Part shown: in pieces, positions 33,485 through 43,205 of the stretch
Layout: each line of letters starts with the position of its first letter
Position numbering within the stretch: the stretch's first letter is position 1
Virus record (IMG/VR): IMGVR_UViG_3300021087_000023
Coordinates: 1 to 45,302 of that record
Length of the DNA: 45,302 bases
Origin: a virus
Reading direction: 5' to 3' (one strand)
The notes under the pieces: generated by a model
Told to the model about the DNA's origin: nothing
The model's input: the letters and a program-made list of their open reading frames with translations, nothing else
Databases searched by the model: none
Translations under genes and position numbers: made by a program

Positions 33485-34129
33485 ATGGCAGAACTAAGTA
33501 TTAATCCTGCAAGTTCTTATGACATTAAGCTAAATTTCTGGGAAGAGTTCCCTACGTTTAAGCTTATACCGGAATTTGGAGCGATACACCGAGTAAACAA
33601 AGGGAGTAGAACTAACCTTAAAGGTAGCTCACGCTTCATGTGGGCACTGTCTTTACTGTATGATAGAAAGTCAGTTTTATTCAACCAACCTCTACACGAT
33701 AAACTAGAAGCAGCATCAGAGAACATCTTTGATGATACTTACTTTTTGACTAACTTAATAGAGGATCCAAAAAATAATCTTATTTTTATATGTCCTGAAG
33801 GCTTTGATTTTCATTTGCTAGCAGAGAGGTTCCAAAGAGCTATTGATAGCCCTTTAGGTATTTCCCTACGAGAACTTGAGACAAAACTACAGGAGAGGAC
33901 TAGGTTTATTATGTCATCTGAGTACACTTTAGATAGAGTGGAGACAGATGAAGAAGGTAACAGAACTGTGTTTAAGAGTAACGTTGAGCAGCTTGATAAG
34001 ATGCTAGAACGTACAACTAAGATCAATGATCTTATCTTAAATGCTATGAATGCCTTGAATAACTTAGACGAAGGTGAGACAAGAGGAGGATCCGAAGAAA
34101 GTTTAACAGATTCAAGTAAAGATTTTTAA
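33485..34129 (+). CDS. Unknown protein, candidate small terminase
   Basis: 214 residues, mostly helical: FMWALSLLYDRKS near 50, ELETKLQERTRFIMSS near 128, and a long helix NVEQLDKMLERTTKIND near 165. A Ser/Glu/Gly-rich tail ends it. It overlaps the terminase start as TAATG, so the two are made together. A helical protein of this size directly before the large subunit is the usual form of a small terminase. No DNA-binding motif is clear, so the function is inferred from position. Confidence 0.65.
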   Translation: MAELSINPASSYDIKLNFWEEFPTFKLIPEFGAIHRVNKGSRTNLKGSSRFMWALSLLYDRKSVLFNQPLHDKLEAASENIFDDTYFLTNLIEDPKNNLIFICPEGFDFHLLAERFQRAIDSPLGISLRELETKLQERTRFIMSSEYTLDRVETDEEGNRTVFKSNVEQLDKMLERTTKINDLILNAMNALNNLDEGETRGGSEESLTDSSKDF

Positions 34130-36432
34130 TGGTTAATTTTAGTGACGACATGTGGCTTATGTACAAGAACTATATCCCTGTGGATAGAGTCAAAGTCATT
34201 ACTGAAATTCCAAGAATGAATCCCCAGGGTGTCAAGTATAAAAGATGGTGGAAGGATCAAAAGAGAAAATGTATAGAAGGATTCTGGGTCTGTAATGACG
34301 AAGGATTATGGAAATGGGTTTCAGGCCCTTTATACTTTTACGTGAACTTTTGGCACATACTTCTTAACGAAAAAGGTACTCGATCGAAAGGGAAGAAAGT
34401 AGCTAAACCGTTCTTGAGAGATCTGGAATGGATTAGATCTTTTGTCTACACTGAGGCTAGAGGGTTCTCTGGGTTTGAGAATGACGAGAACTACAGCTGC
34501 CATTTACTTCTGGAGGAATGTCACCCGGACGAAAACCCTACAGAATTTGAACTAAGATTAATGGAGTACAATGCTCCTAACCTTATTCGTGCGTCACTTA
34601 TGAATTCTAGTGGTGAGTACAAGAAGTTCATACCCGCTAGAGATTACCTGTACGACTACAAGGATGCCAATCTTGGTAAGCCTATGTATTTCAATATGAA
34701 CTTCAATGTAGTGGATTTAGAATCTCGTGGAGGTGGTAAGTCCTATTGGAAGTCTTGTATTACCGCGCACAACTTTACATTTGATGGCGCCACTGATTAC
34801 GAAGAATACTTACACTATAAAGAAATTGACCAGCCTCTATCTTCTGAGACCCTTATTGGAGCAGGAGATTCTAAGTACTCTGGGGACCTTGTACGTAAAG
34901 TACAGCTAGGTCTTAATAACCTGGAAGGAAAAGAAAGGGTAGGCAAAAAGACATACCCTGCGCCATTTACTAGACAGTATCATGGATCGTGGGAAGCGGG
35001 TAAAACCATTACGTGCGCGTATGATAAAAAGATTGGAGGTTCTTGGGAAACCCTGGGTACTTTCACAAAGTTCCAACACCGTTCTTTTAAGGATAATCCA
35101 CAAGCTGCCAATGGTACTCGTGCCTCGCTTTCAGTTCTTGATGAGGTGGGATTCATGGGGAATCTCATAGAATCCCTAGGACAGCTTAAGGAAATTGCAG
35201 CTGATGGTACGGTAAAGTCCGGAGTTATTTGGATGACTGGAACAGGGGGAGATATGGAAGGGGGATCTACCGAAGCGGTAAAATCCGTTTTCTATGATCC
35301 AGAAGCTTTTGATTGTCTTGCCTTTCCGGACGAGTTTGAAGGATACCAATCTAAGATCGGATTATTCATTCCTACCATTATGACGTTGAACCAGTTTAAA
35401 GATGATCTGGGAAACACTAATTGGAGGGCAGCTCTTACCTACACAAATAGAACAAGAGAGAAGCTTAAGAAGAACGCGAAGACAAAGGCCGTGTACGACA
35501 ATGAGATTGTACAAAGACCTATCAAACACTCCGAAGTGTTCTTGCTTAACAACTCATCCATATTACCTACTATCGATCTAAAAGAACATATGGACAAGAT
35601 GATGTCTATGCAGGATCAGCCAGGTATAAAGCCACTGATAGGATGGATGCATATAGACGAGTCTGGCCAGTCTAGGTTCAAGATCAATAACGAATTATTC
35701 CCCGCAGATTACCCTGTAAAACCTAATCTAGATAATACCAGTGCTGTATGTGTTTGGGAAGAACCTTCTCCAGATGCAGACTACGGTTGGTACGTAGCCG
35801 GGAATGACCCGTACGACTTTGACATAGCTCCTAATTCTGTTTCGTTAGGTTCTATCATAGTTATAAGAAGAGGTACCGCGCTCAACGGCGGGTTCGATCG
35901 AATAGTAGCTGAGTACACAGGAAGACCAAAATTGGCATCTGATTTCTACGAGCAATGTAGAAGATTGCTTATGTGGTACTCCAACGCTACTTGCTTGTAC
36001 GAAAACGAGAAACAACAAATCAAAGAACACTTCAAAAAGATGCACTCGATCGGACTCTTGGCTTACACACCAGGGGTACTAAAAGCGAACGAGACATCCA
36101 AAACAGCCAAAGTTAGACAGTACGGACAGCACATGTCTACTACAATTAAAAAAGAGGCCGAGATATATTTGCGTGAATGGTTACTGACACCCATTGGAGA
36201 TGGTAAGTTGCAGTTGCATACAATAAAATCAATACCTTTGTTAAAGGAGTTGATATCATACAATCCTGACGGAAACTTTGATAGAGTTATTGCCTTGCAG
36301 TTAGCTGTAATACAACTTATACAAATGAGGGAAGTCATTGTCGAGGAGGCTCGAGATGATGCAAAATCTGAAGAAGTAGATGACTTTTTCAGCCGACAAA
36401 TATTTTATAACCAAAGACATTTTACACGATGA
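34129..36432 (+). CDS. Terminase large subunit
   Basis: 767 residues, similar in length to crAss-like terminases. The N-terminal ATPase has Walker A ESRGGGKSYWKS near 198-209, Walker B SVLDEVGF near 335 and the motif III block WMTGTGGD near 364. The C-terminal RuvC-like nuclease has the first Asp in VAGNDPYDFD near 561, a second acidic residue in CLYENEKQQ near 624 and a third in FDRVIALQ near 716. The extended N-terminal region (PLYFYVNFWHI) is typical of this group. It cleaves concatemers and drives DNA into the prohead through the portal. Confidence 0.95.
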   Translation: MVNFSDDMWLMYKNYIPVDRVKVITEIPRMNPQGVKYKRWWKDQKRKCIEGFWVCNDEGLWKWVSGPLYFYVNFWHILLNEKGTRSKGKKVAKPFLRDLEWIRSFVYTEARGFSGFENDENYSCHLLLEECHPDENPTEFELRLMEYNAPNLIRASLMNSSGEYKKFIPARDYLYDYKDANLGKPMYFNMNFNVVDLESRGGGKSYWKSCITAHNFTFDGATDYEEYLHYKEIDQPLSSETLIGAGDSKYSGDLVRKVQLGLNNLEGKERVGKKTYPAPFTRQYHGSWEAGKTITCAYDKKIGGSWETLGTFTKFQHRSFKDNPQAANGTRASLSVLDEVGFMGNLIESLGQLKEIAADGTVKSGVIWMTGTGGDMEGGSTEAVKSVFYDPEAFDCLAFPDEFEGYQSKIGLFIPTIMTLNQFKDDLGNTNWRAALTYTNRTREKLKKNAKTKAVYDNEIVQRPIKHSEVFLLNNSSILPTIDLKEHMDKMMSMQDQPGIKPLIGWMHIDESGQSRFKINNELFPADYPVKPNLDNTSAVCVWEEPSPDADYGWYVAGNDPYDFDIAPNSVSLGSIIVIRRGTALNGGFDRIVAEYTGRPKLASDFYEQCRRLLMWYSNATCLYENEKQQIKEHFKKMHSIGLLAYTPGVLKANETSKTAKVRQYGQHMSTTIKKEAEIYLREWLLTPIGDGKLQLHTIKSIPLLKELISYNPDGNFDRVIALQLAVIQLIQMREVIVEEARDDAKSEEVDDFFSRQIFYNQRHFTR

Positions 36433-38891
36433 AAGTAGATTCTACACAAAACACGGAGTATTTCAGCAACATGCCACCACAGTATGTAAGTTCTAGTCAG
36501 AAGACGGACGCATGGGCAATAAAATGTCTAAAGGGACTAAACTCAATGGCTAACAGTACCTCATCTATGAGGAGAACATCAAGAGAAAATAAGCAGGCAA
36601 ACTATGACCTGGTTAACTCCATATTTGATCCAGAAGATTTCGATTACGTTCTTAACCCGTACGGATTGAATGCATCTAAGTACGGAGGTTCTGCTACAAA
36701 AATGCAGAACTATAACATTATTCGAAGTAGATTAGAGACTCTTCGTGGGGAGGAAATGAACTCCTCTTTAGATTTCTTTGTGTATGCAGTAGGTGGTGAT
36801 GCAGTATCCGCTAAGCAGCAATTACGGAATGATGCCATCAGACAACTGATGAGAGAGCAGATCCAGGAAACTTTACAGCTGGAAGAAGCCATCACAGATC
36901 TCGAGCAGCAAATGTCTCAGATACAGAAAGAAATGCAGACGGTTCAAGACCAACAGCAGTTGATCGATATGCAGAACCAAATGCAAGAACTTCAACAACA
37001 AAGAAACAATATGCCTGACATCCAGGCAGAAATGAAAGCATTTAACTCCAAATTAGTGCACCCAGTAGAACAGACGAACAATAAAATTCTTCAGTTCTTA
37101 AAGCGTAATGACAAACTGGCTTTGAAGTTCAATCAAGGCTGGTTTCATGCGTTAGTCGCTGCAGAGGAGGTTTATTACACTGGGATTGATAAAGGTCATC
37201 CTAGTGTAAGAGCAGTTAACCCACTGCAGCTTGATTACGACAAAGGGGTAAACACTACATTTATTCACGAGGGTAACTGGGTAAGAGAGCAATATTGGCT
37301 CCCTGCATCTGAGGTTATTTCTAGATGGGGTGATAAGCTTACTACAGAACAAGTCAAGAGAATATCTAAAGGACAAGCCGGATACGTCGGGTTTGACAAA
37401 GGTATGCAAGAAGGGTTTGTATACGGATTTGATAAGGGTCAGGAAAGATCCAATTACTACCAGGGTGATATTGCATCTCACTGTTACGTAATGCAGGGAT
37501 CTTGGCGTTCTTCTAGGAAAGTAGGTATGTTATCATACATAGATCCTAGATCCGGACAGGCTATAGAGACTGAGGTAGAAGACAATTTTAAACTTACTCC
37601 AGAACTTAGAGAAGCAGGTGCTAGCATCGATTGGATGTGGGAGGACGATATCTGGGAGGGTACTATGATTGGGGATGATATTTTTGTTGATATGGGCCCT
37701 CGCGCTAATCAAACAGGGAACTTACCTTACGTAGGATATGTTTACAACAACGTAAACTCCCAAGCTACATCTATGGTAGATCTAGTAAAGTCCCACCAGT
37801 ATACTTACATTATCACTATGTGGAGACTGGAGCAAGAACTTGCAAAAGCCAAAGGTAGAAAGTTCATCATGGATATGGCTCAATTACCTAAGTCCATGGG
37901 ATGGGATGTTGACAAGTGGTTGTACTACTTTGAAGAAATGGGTGTTATCTGGATCAACTCTAGAGAAGAGGGTAGAAAAGGAGATCCATCTACAGTTGCT
38001 CAGTTCAATCAGTTTAACGCTATTGACATGACATTGTCTCAAGTAGTAGGTCAATACATGGAGATCCTACAAAAACTAGAGATGATGGTTGAAGACATTA
38101 TGGGTGTATCACCTCAGCGTATGGGGGACATTGGTAAGTCAGAGACAGCTACCGGAGCTCAAACTTCTATATCTAGAAGTACAAATGTTACTAGACCGTG
38201 GTTCTACTTCCATGACTTGGTTAAGGAGGCAGTTCTCAGCGAACTGTTAGAACTTGCCAAGATTGCTTACATTGATGGTACAGAGATAGAACTATTTTTG
38301 TCGGAGTTCGAAATAGCTACTCTCCAGGTTAATGGAGATGATCTTAACGGTTCTGATATGGGAGTATTCGTTACTAACTCATTTGAGGATCGTGTCAACA
38401 GAGAGAAGATGGAGCAATTGCTCATGTCTGCAGTTAACCAAGGTAAGGCTGAATTATCAGATGCCGCTAAGGTTCTAGAATCTCAGTCTATGAATTACAC
38501 TAAATCTACGCTAGATGCTGCAGAACAGAGACTAGTCGAGAGAGAACAAGCAGCTCAGAAAGAACAATCAAGAATCGCAGAGCAGCAGATCCAGGCAGCT
38601 AACGAGAAAGACCAGTTGGATAGAGCAGCTAAACTCGAGGAAATCGATAAGATAACTGATAGAGAATTACTCCTCAAGAAGATGGATATTGCATCTCAAG
38701 GGGAAGGTTCTGGAGAGGTTGACGCCATGGTTAAGCTTGACGAAGCTAGGCGTGATGATGAGCGACTGAATCTTGAAAGAGAGAAGGAGGCTAACAGATC
38801 TAAGGAGAAACAAGAAGAATTAGATATAAAAAGAGAGGACGTTAAGGTCAAGAGGCTTGGCATAAACAAAAAGCCTTCGGGACCTAAATAG
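36429..38891 (+). CDS. Portal protein
   Basis: 820 residues. A Gln-rich coiled coil (about 140-205, LEEAITDLEQQMSQIQKEM and following) interrupts the N-terminal wing. The stem and clip region is about 420-640, with MGVSPQRMGDIGKSETATGA near 555 typical of portal crown helices. A second long charged coiled coil closes the protein (about 690-800). It directly follows the large terminase with an ATGA overlap. It forms the dodecameric vertex for packaging and head-tail joining. Size and order support the call; sequence identity alone was not tested. Confidence 0.85.
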   Translation: MKVDSTQNTEYFSNMPPQYVSSSQKTDAWAIKCLKGLNSMANSTSSMRRTSRENKQANYDLVNSIFDPEDFDYVLNPYGLNASKYGGSATKMQNYNIIRSRLETLRGEEMNSSLDFFVYAVGGDAVSAKQQLRNDAIRQLMREQIQETLQLEEAITDLEQQMSQIQKEMQTVQDQQQLIDMQNQMQELQQQRNNMPDIQAEMKAFNSKLVHPVEQTNNKILQFLKRNDKLALKFNQGWFHALVAAEEVYYTGIDKGHPSVRAVNPLQLDYDKGVNTTFIHEGNWVREQYWLPASEVISRWGDKLTTEQVKRISKGQAGYVGFDKGMQEGFVYGFDKGQERSNYYQGDIASHCYVMQGSWRSSRKVGMLSYIDPRSGQAIETEVEDNFKLTPELREAGASIDWMWEDDIWEGTMIGDDIFVDMGPRANQTGNLPYVGYVYNNVNSQATSMVDLVKSHQYTYIITMWRLEQELAKAKGRKFIMDMAQLPKSMGWDVDKWLYYFEEMGVIWINSREEGRKGDPSTVAQFNQFNAIDMTLSQVVGQYMEILQKLEMMVEDIMGVSPQRMGDIGKSETATGAQTSISRSTNVTRPWFYFHDLVKEAVLSELLELAKIAYIDGTEIELFLSEFEIATLQVNGDDLNGSDMGVFVTNSFEDRVNREKMEQLLMSAVNQGKAELSDAAKVLESQSMNYTKSTLDAAEQRLVEREQAAQKEQSRIAEQQIQAANEKDQLDRAAKLEEIDKITDRELLLKKMDIASQGEGSGEVDAMVKLDEARRDDERLNLEREKEANRSKEKQEELDIKREDVKVKRLGINKKPSGPK

Positions 38892-38909
38892 TCTGATTAC
38901 TAACTAGTT

Positions 38910-38982
38910 ATAGTAAAATTTACTATGCATATACATAACAAATTTTGTTATGAGGTATAATTTTATAGTATCTTTACTATAA
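38910..38982 (+). repeat. Three AT-rich palindromes between portal and scaffold
   Basis: A 115-nt gap holds three adjacent dyads. They are ATAGTAAA/TTTACTAT (38910-38926), CATAACAA/TTGTTATG (38934-38952) and TTATAGTA/TACTATAA (38963-38982, loop TCTT). The first and third share the half-site ATAGTA. No ORF lies here. Operators, a promoter or RNA stability elements for the scaffold and capsid genes are possible. Confidence 0.6.
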
Positions 38983-39006
38983 CACGAAAACATATATAAG
39001 CAAGAT

Positions 39007-40113
39007 ATGGCAAAGAAAGAATTTGATTCTTTTTGGGGAGCACTTCACGTAGAGGGGGAAAACATACAAAAGGTTGATCCACCTGCAGACACTACGAAAA
39101 AAGGAGATGACTCAGGAGGAACCCCAGAAGGAGATGACCTAAAAGGTCCAGACACACCTCCAGCAGCAACTCCACCAACTCCACCTCAAGGGAATCCAGA
39201 AGGTACAGACGGAGATGATGACGAGGAGCTAACTTTTACAGAAACCGATGCTGAAAAAATGTTCGCGGTTTTAGATAGTGAAGGTGTCCTAGAGATAGGA
39301 GATGATGATGAATTTGATTCCAGTAGACAAGGAATTGCAGATATGGTAGCAACCACAGTCAGGAATAAAGTTGCAAAAGAAATGCAGAATATTCCTACTG
39401 AAGTATCAGAGTTTTACTATCACGTTAAAAAAGGAGGGAGTTATAAAGACTTCGTACCACAACACTTAGAAACTGATTGGAATGACGCGGATATGTCAGA
39501 CCCTGATACACAAGTTCTAGCCATGAAGCAATATCTAGCCTTACAGGGATTAGATAATGAAGAGATTGCAACTGAGATTGACGAGCTTGTAGAAAGTGGG
39601 AAAATCTCGGGGAGATCAGAGAAGGCTTCCGTGGCCCTGGCTAAGAAACAGACAAAAGATGCCGCTACTCAAGCTGCAGCTGACAAACAAAAGGCAGCTA
39701 AAGATGAAGAAGATAGGCAAGCAGAGATTGACGGTATCAATAAGATTATCGACGACTCTAAAGAAATTGCAGGTTTCGAATTAGACGACAAACGTCGTGC
39801 TGGGTTCAAAGACTACTTATTCAAAGTGAATAAGAGAACAGGTAAAACACAGATGCAAGAGAACATGAATGATGACGAACGTAGACTCAAGATAGCATAT
39901 CTTGATTTTGTTGAGTTCTCTAAAGATGATCTCGAAGCAGAGGTAAAGACCAAATTAACTCGTAAAAGAAAGAAAGCACTTTCCAGACATAAAGACACCA
40001 ACATGCAAGGTGGGGGAAGAAAATCTTTAGATCAGAAAACTAAAAAGAATGATGTGAAGAAGATTAACTTTCCAACTATTTTTGGAGGTGGCAATATTGA
40101 TGTAGAAGATTAA
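39007..40113 (+). CDS. Putative scaffolding protein
   Basis: 368 residues. The first 110 are acidic and Pro/Thr/Gly-rich, hence disordered. Residues 110-210 are helical, followed by an Ala/Gln/Lys coiled coil (about 210-245) and a charged helical region. The last 55 residues are basic (KLTRKRKKALSRHK), ending INFPTIFGGG. The order acidic tail, coiled coil, basic C-terminus and the place immediately before the major capsid gene are typical of scaffold proteins that shape the prohead and then leave. No protease domain is seen. Confidence 0.75.
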   Translation: MAKKEFDSFWGALHVEGENIQKVDPPADTTKKGDDSGGTPEGDDLKGPDTPPAATPPTPPQGNPEGTDGDDDEELTFTETDAEKMFAVLDSEGVLEIGDDDEFDSSRQGIADMVATTVRNKVAKEMQNIPTEVSEFYYHVKKGGSYKDFVPQHLETDWNDADMSDPDTQVLAMKQYLALQGLDNEEIATEIDELVESGKISGRSEKASVALAKKQTKDAATQAAADKQKAAKDEEDRQAEIDGINKIIDDSKEIAGFELDDKRRAGFKDYLFKVNKRTGKTQMQENMNDDERRLKIAYLDFVEFSKDDLEAEVKTKLTRKRKKALSRHKDTNMQGGGRKSLDQKTKKNDVKKINFPTIFGGGNIDVED

Positions 40114-40127
40114 AAAACTATTGAATT

Positions 40128-41576
40128 ATGTTTCAACAACAAGTATCACCATTACAATTGCACAAACTACGTGCATTGCCGTCAGGTATGACAGAGGCGG
40201 ATCACCTGTCTCAAGCTTATTTGACTGAGCCTGAGAGAATGGATTCTGTACTTGCGTACGCATTCGGAACGCAAAATGAGAATGTAATCTCCATGCTAAC
40301 AGGAGGTATCGGTAACACCCGATACGTAGAAAACAGAGAATATCAGTGGGAGCTACACGGGCAAACTGAACGCGCTATCGTTGTAACTGGAGGAGACTCT
40401 GGTGCTAACATTGGTAAGAACGGATTCCCTTTCAAGTTCCGTATGGAAGAAGGTATCTTCATGGTATCTGACAACCTTGTATCAGATGACGGAACTATGT
40501 TGCGTGTATCTAATGTACAATTTAACGGAGAGGCGTACCTGTTTACAGCCGTTCTAACCGATCCAGACCCAACTGCAACTATCGATGCATCTCAGCTAGC
40601 AGCTGGAGCTCGTATGTCTAAAGACTTCTCAACTGTAGAAGAATTCTCTAACAAAGGAGGAGGAACTGACTACGTTGCGCCGATGGTACTCAAAAACCAA
40701 TTAACAACATTGCGTAAGCACTATGCGGTATCTCGTTCTGCTGCTACTGATGTTATGGTTGTTGAGTTGTTCTCACCAGATGGTCAATCTACTAAGATGT
40801 GGACTAAGCTAGCTGAGTGGACTGCAATGTCACAATGGTACAAAGAAATTGATCGCTCTATGATCTATACAAAATACAACAAAGACCCACAGGGTGTTGT
40901 AAGATTGCAAGGAGCAAACCAAAGACCGGTATACCACGGAGCTGGTATCCGTCAACAAATCTCTCCAGCTAACAAATTGTATTACTCTAAACTTACTTAC
41001 GAAGTGCTAGACAACTTCTTATTAGACTTGTCTTACAACGCTTCTCGTTGGGGTGGAGATCACAATTTTGTGGCTCTTACAGGAAAGATGGGTATTCGCG
41101 AATTTAACAACGCAGTTCTTGAGAAACAAAAAGCTCTTGGAATTACTGTTACTGACGCTGGTACATTCATCACTGGAACTGGAGACAGTTTGACTTTAAC
41201 AGGTCACTACAAAAAAGTAGAATTCTTGAATGGTATTTCACTTACTGTAAAAGAATTCAACCCTTACGATGATATCGTACGTAACAGAACATTGCACCCA
41301 ACTTCAGGTAAGCCTATCGAATCTTATAGATTCACTATCTGTAACTTCGGTACTGTTCGTGGAACGGCAAACATCCGTAAGGTAGCTAAGAAAAATTCTG
41401 AGAACGCTATGTGGTATGTAGCAGGTTCTGTAGATCCTTTTGGAACTGTAACGAATTCTCTTAGCGCAATGAGATCATCTGGACTTGATGGGTACGAAGT
41501 ACACTTCTTGTGTGAGGTAGGAATCCAAATGCAGGATCCAACTTCTTGTGGTGAGATCATTATGAGATTGAACTAA
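40128..41576 (+). CDS. Major capsid protein (HK97 fold)
   Basis: 482 residues. Well-spaced hydrophobic and aromatic blocks, no low-complexity regions and high codon regularity suggest a highly expressed structural protein. Position after a scaffold-like gene and size match crAss-like capsid proteins. The segments YQWELHGQ near 66 and FKFRMEEGIFMVSDN near 100 look like the N-arm/E-loop beta region. VEFLNGISLTVKEFNPYDD near 365 and GYEVHFLCEVGIQMQ near 455 fit P-domain strands. The gene is followed by two hairpins. The fold was not modelled; the call is by context and size. Confidence 0.82.
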   Translation: MFQQQVSPLQLHKLRALPSGMTEADHLSQAYLTEPERMDSVLAYAFGTQNENVISMLTGGIGNTRYVENREYQWELHGQTERAIVVTGGDSGANIGKNGFPFKFRMEEGIFMVSDNLVSDDGTMLRVSNVQFNGEAYLFTAVLTDPDPTATIDASQLAAGARMSKDFSTVEEFSNKGGGTDYVAPMVLKNQLTTLRKHYAVSRSAATDVMVVELFSPDGQSTKMWTKLAEWTAMSQWYKEIDRSMIYTKYNKDPQGVVRLQGANQRPVYHGAGIRQQISPANKLYYSKLTYEVLDNFLLDLSYNASRWGGDHNFVALTGKMGIREFNNAVLEKQKALGITVTDAGTFITGTGDSLTLTGHYKKVEFLNGISLTVKEFNPYDDIVRNRTLHPTSGKPIESYRFTICNFGTVRGTANIRKVAKKNSENAMWYVAGSVDPFGTVTNSLSAMRSSGLDGYEVHFLCEVGIQMQDPTSCGEIIMRLN

Positions 41577-41579
41577 AAT

Positions 41580-41603
41580 ATTAAGTTTGTGTCAGAACTT
41601 AAT
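41580..41603 (+). other. Hairpin directly after the capsid gene
   Basis: ATTAAGTT-TGTGTCAG-AACTTAAT, eight pairs, starting 3 nt past the capsid stop. There is no U tract, so it is not a standard terminator. It may protect the 3' end of the capsid message. Confidence 0.55.
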
Positions 41604-41612
41604 GCTTATATC

Positions 41613-41655
41613 TTGTGTTGTAGGGGTCTGTAAAAGGACCCCTAATACAACACAA
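41613..41655 (+). other. Long bulged hairpin downstream of the capsid gene
   Basis: TTGTGTTGTA-GGGGTC pairs with GACCCC-(TAA bulge)-TACAACACAA, 16 pairs with an 8-nt loop. It is followed by AAACC, not a U tract. It lies between the capsid gene and the next gene and could be an RNase III site, a partial attenuator or a stabiliser that sets capsid expression above that of later genes. Confidence 0.6.
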
Positions 41656-41677
41656 AAACCTTTAAAGACAACAACAC

Positions 41678-42556
41678 ATGGAAAGAGTAATTAATTCACT
41701 AAGTGATATTGACAGATCACAAACAGTAGCATTAAAGTTGCTACGTGTAGATCCGCTGATCAAACTAAAAAAGTACAACGGAGCACACACTCTACTAGGC
41801 CCAAGTCTAGGTAAAAGAGGGTTGCCTGTAACCGGTTTAGTAGAACCTCATGAAACACTGGAAGGTGCGAAAGTTGAAGGTACTAGACCACAAATGGAAA
41901 AGATCCTACAAATGGAACCAGGGACACTGCAAAGATCGTCACCGTTCTGGGGAACTTACCAAATTAGAATAGGCTCTGACGAGCTGAGACTAGAACTTAA
42001 TGATGACCAGGACTTGTTAAAGTACCTATTCTTAAGAGCTCAGTCTAACGTTGCAATTGGATTAAAGGATGCAGGTTCTAGTGCAAAGCACGAATTTGTT
42101 CTTTACTCTGATGAAGAAGAAGCTAGCTTAGCGGCTAAAGAAGGAGGATATTTGCGTAAGGCTTATAGATTAGCAGACGATTTGGATGCTGAGACTAAAG
42201 CTGAGATTTTATCTATCTACGGTATGGTAGTAAGCACTACTAAGATTAGTACCATAGAGACTAAGATCAACGAGCAGATTGCATCTGATGCTAAGAAGTT
42301 CTTAACCATTGCTGATGATCCAGCCCTTAAACACAAAGCTTTAATTAGAAGATGTTTAGACGGAGGAGTTCTTCACCTAGAAGATGGTGTTGTTAAGCAT
42401 GGGGAAGTTGAGGTAGGAATGACAATTCCATTAGCAGCTATCGCTGTTTCTAAGAACAAGCCTCTAGAAACTATATTGAAAGCTAAATTGTCAGGAGACA
42501 TGGAGCTTATTAAAGAAGCGTTGTCCGGAGTTAAAAAGACAACAACTAAAAAGTAA
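41678..42556 (+). CDS. Unknown post-capsid structural protein
   Basis: 292 residues. The N-terminal half is beta-rich and basic (LIKLKKYNGAHTLLGPSLG). The second half has long helices (ETKAEILSIYGMVVS; KKFLTIADDPALKHKALI) and a Lys/Thr tail. It lies between the capsid protein and connector candidates, where a head-completion or auxiliary protein is expected. It is not recognised by family. Confidence 0.65.
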   Translation: MERVINSLSDIDRSQTVALKLLRVDPLIKLKKYNGAHTLLGPSLGKRGLPVTGLVEPHETLEGAKVEGTRPQMEKILQMEPGTLQRSSPFWGTYQIRIGSDELRLELNDDQDLLKYLFLRAQSNVAIGLKDAGSSAKHEFVLYSDEEEASLAAKEGGYLRKAYRLADDLDAETKAEILSIYGMVVSTTKISTIETKINEQIASDAKKFLTIADDPALKHKALIRRCLDGGVLHLEDGVVKHGEVEVGMTIPLAAIAVSKNKPLETILKAKLSGDMELIKEALSGVKKTTTKK

Positions 42557-42559
42557 TAC

Positions 42560-43177
42560 ATGACAGGGTCAGAATTTGTAGCAAGAGTTAAAGTAAGATT
42601 GAATAGATTAGATTCTAATTCATACTCAGACATCCTCCCAGAGGAGATACTGTTCTTTGGTTCTGATGCACTCAAGAAACTTACTGTACGATTGTACAGA
42701 GGGCAGATTGACGCTAAGACCCCGCCAGAAGGAATTGCTTTATATTTAGCAAGTGTGGACGCGGTAACCCCGGAGGTCCTTCTTGTAGAGAATAAAGTAG
42801 CCATACCAAGCGATTTCCTCCTTATCAAGGATATGGAGGTTTTCGTTAAGGTAGATCAGGAGTCAGGATGGGTACCCGCAAGGTACTTGACTACTAGAAC
42901 CTCTGTTAGTAAGTTGACAGATCCGTGGTCTAAGTCATTTCCAGACAACCCTGCGTATGAGTTGGTAGAAAATAATATTGTATTTCCTATCAGCAATGAG
43001 GAGTTTGTATGTGAGAAAATCAAGGTGGAATATTTAAAGAAACCTGATGAGCTTACTACAAGTTCTATTATAGAATTTCCATTCGAGGATGAGCTAGAAA
43101 GTGAGACTACCACTCTAATTCTGGAGAACCTAGAATCAAGGAGATTATCAACACAGCCAACAGTTTCTAAAAGTTAA
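42560..43177 (+). CDS. Candidate head-tail connector protein
   Basis: 205 residues. Helical N-terminus (FVARVKVRLNRLD; EILFFGSDALKKLTVRLY) followed by beta strands (VLLVENKVAIPSDFLLIKDMEVF). This is the pattern of P22 gp4-like and similar head-completion adaptors that bind under the portal. The start is 3 nt past the previous stop. Function is inferred from fold pattern and gene order. Confidence 0.55.
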   Translation: MTGSEFVARVKVRLNRLDSNSYSDILPEEILFFGSDALKKLTVRLYRGQIDAKTPPEGIALYLASVDAVTPEVLLVENKVAIPSDFLLIKDMEVFVKVDQESGWVPARYLTTRTSVSKLTDPWSKSFPDNPAYELVENNIVFPISNEEFVCEKIKVEYLKKPDELTTSSIIEFPFEDELESETTTLILENLESRRLSTQPTVSKS

Positions 43178-43205
43178 ATAAATAATTAATTAAAATCGTA
43201 TTAAC

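Noticed and set aside
32366-34026. Several antisense frames of 66-100 codons opposite the early head genes
   Set aside because: They mirror the codon pattern of the plus-strand genes, are Ser/Leu-rich and lack plausible starts; typical shadow frames.
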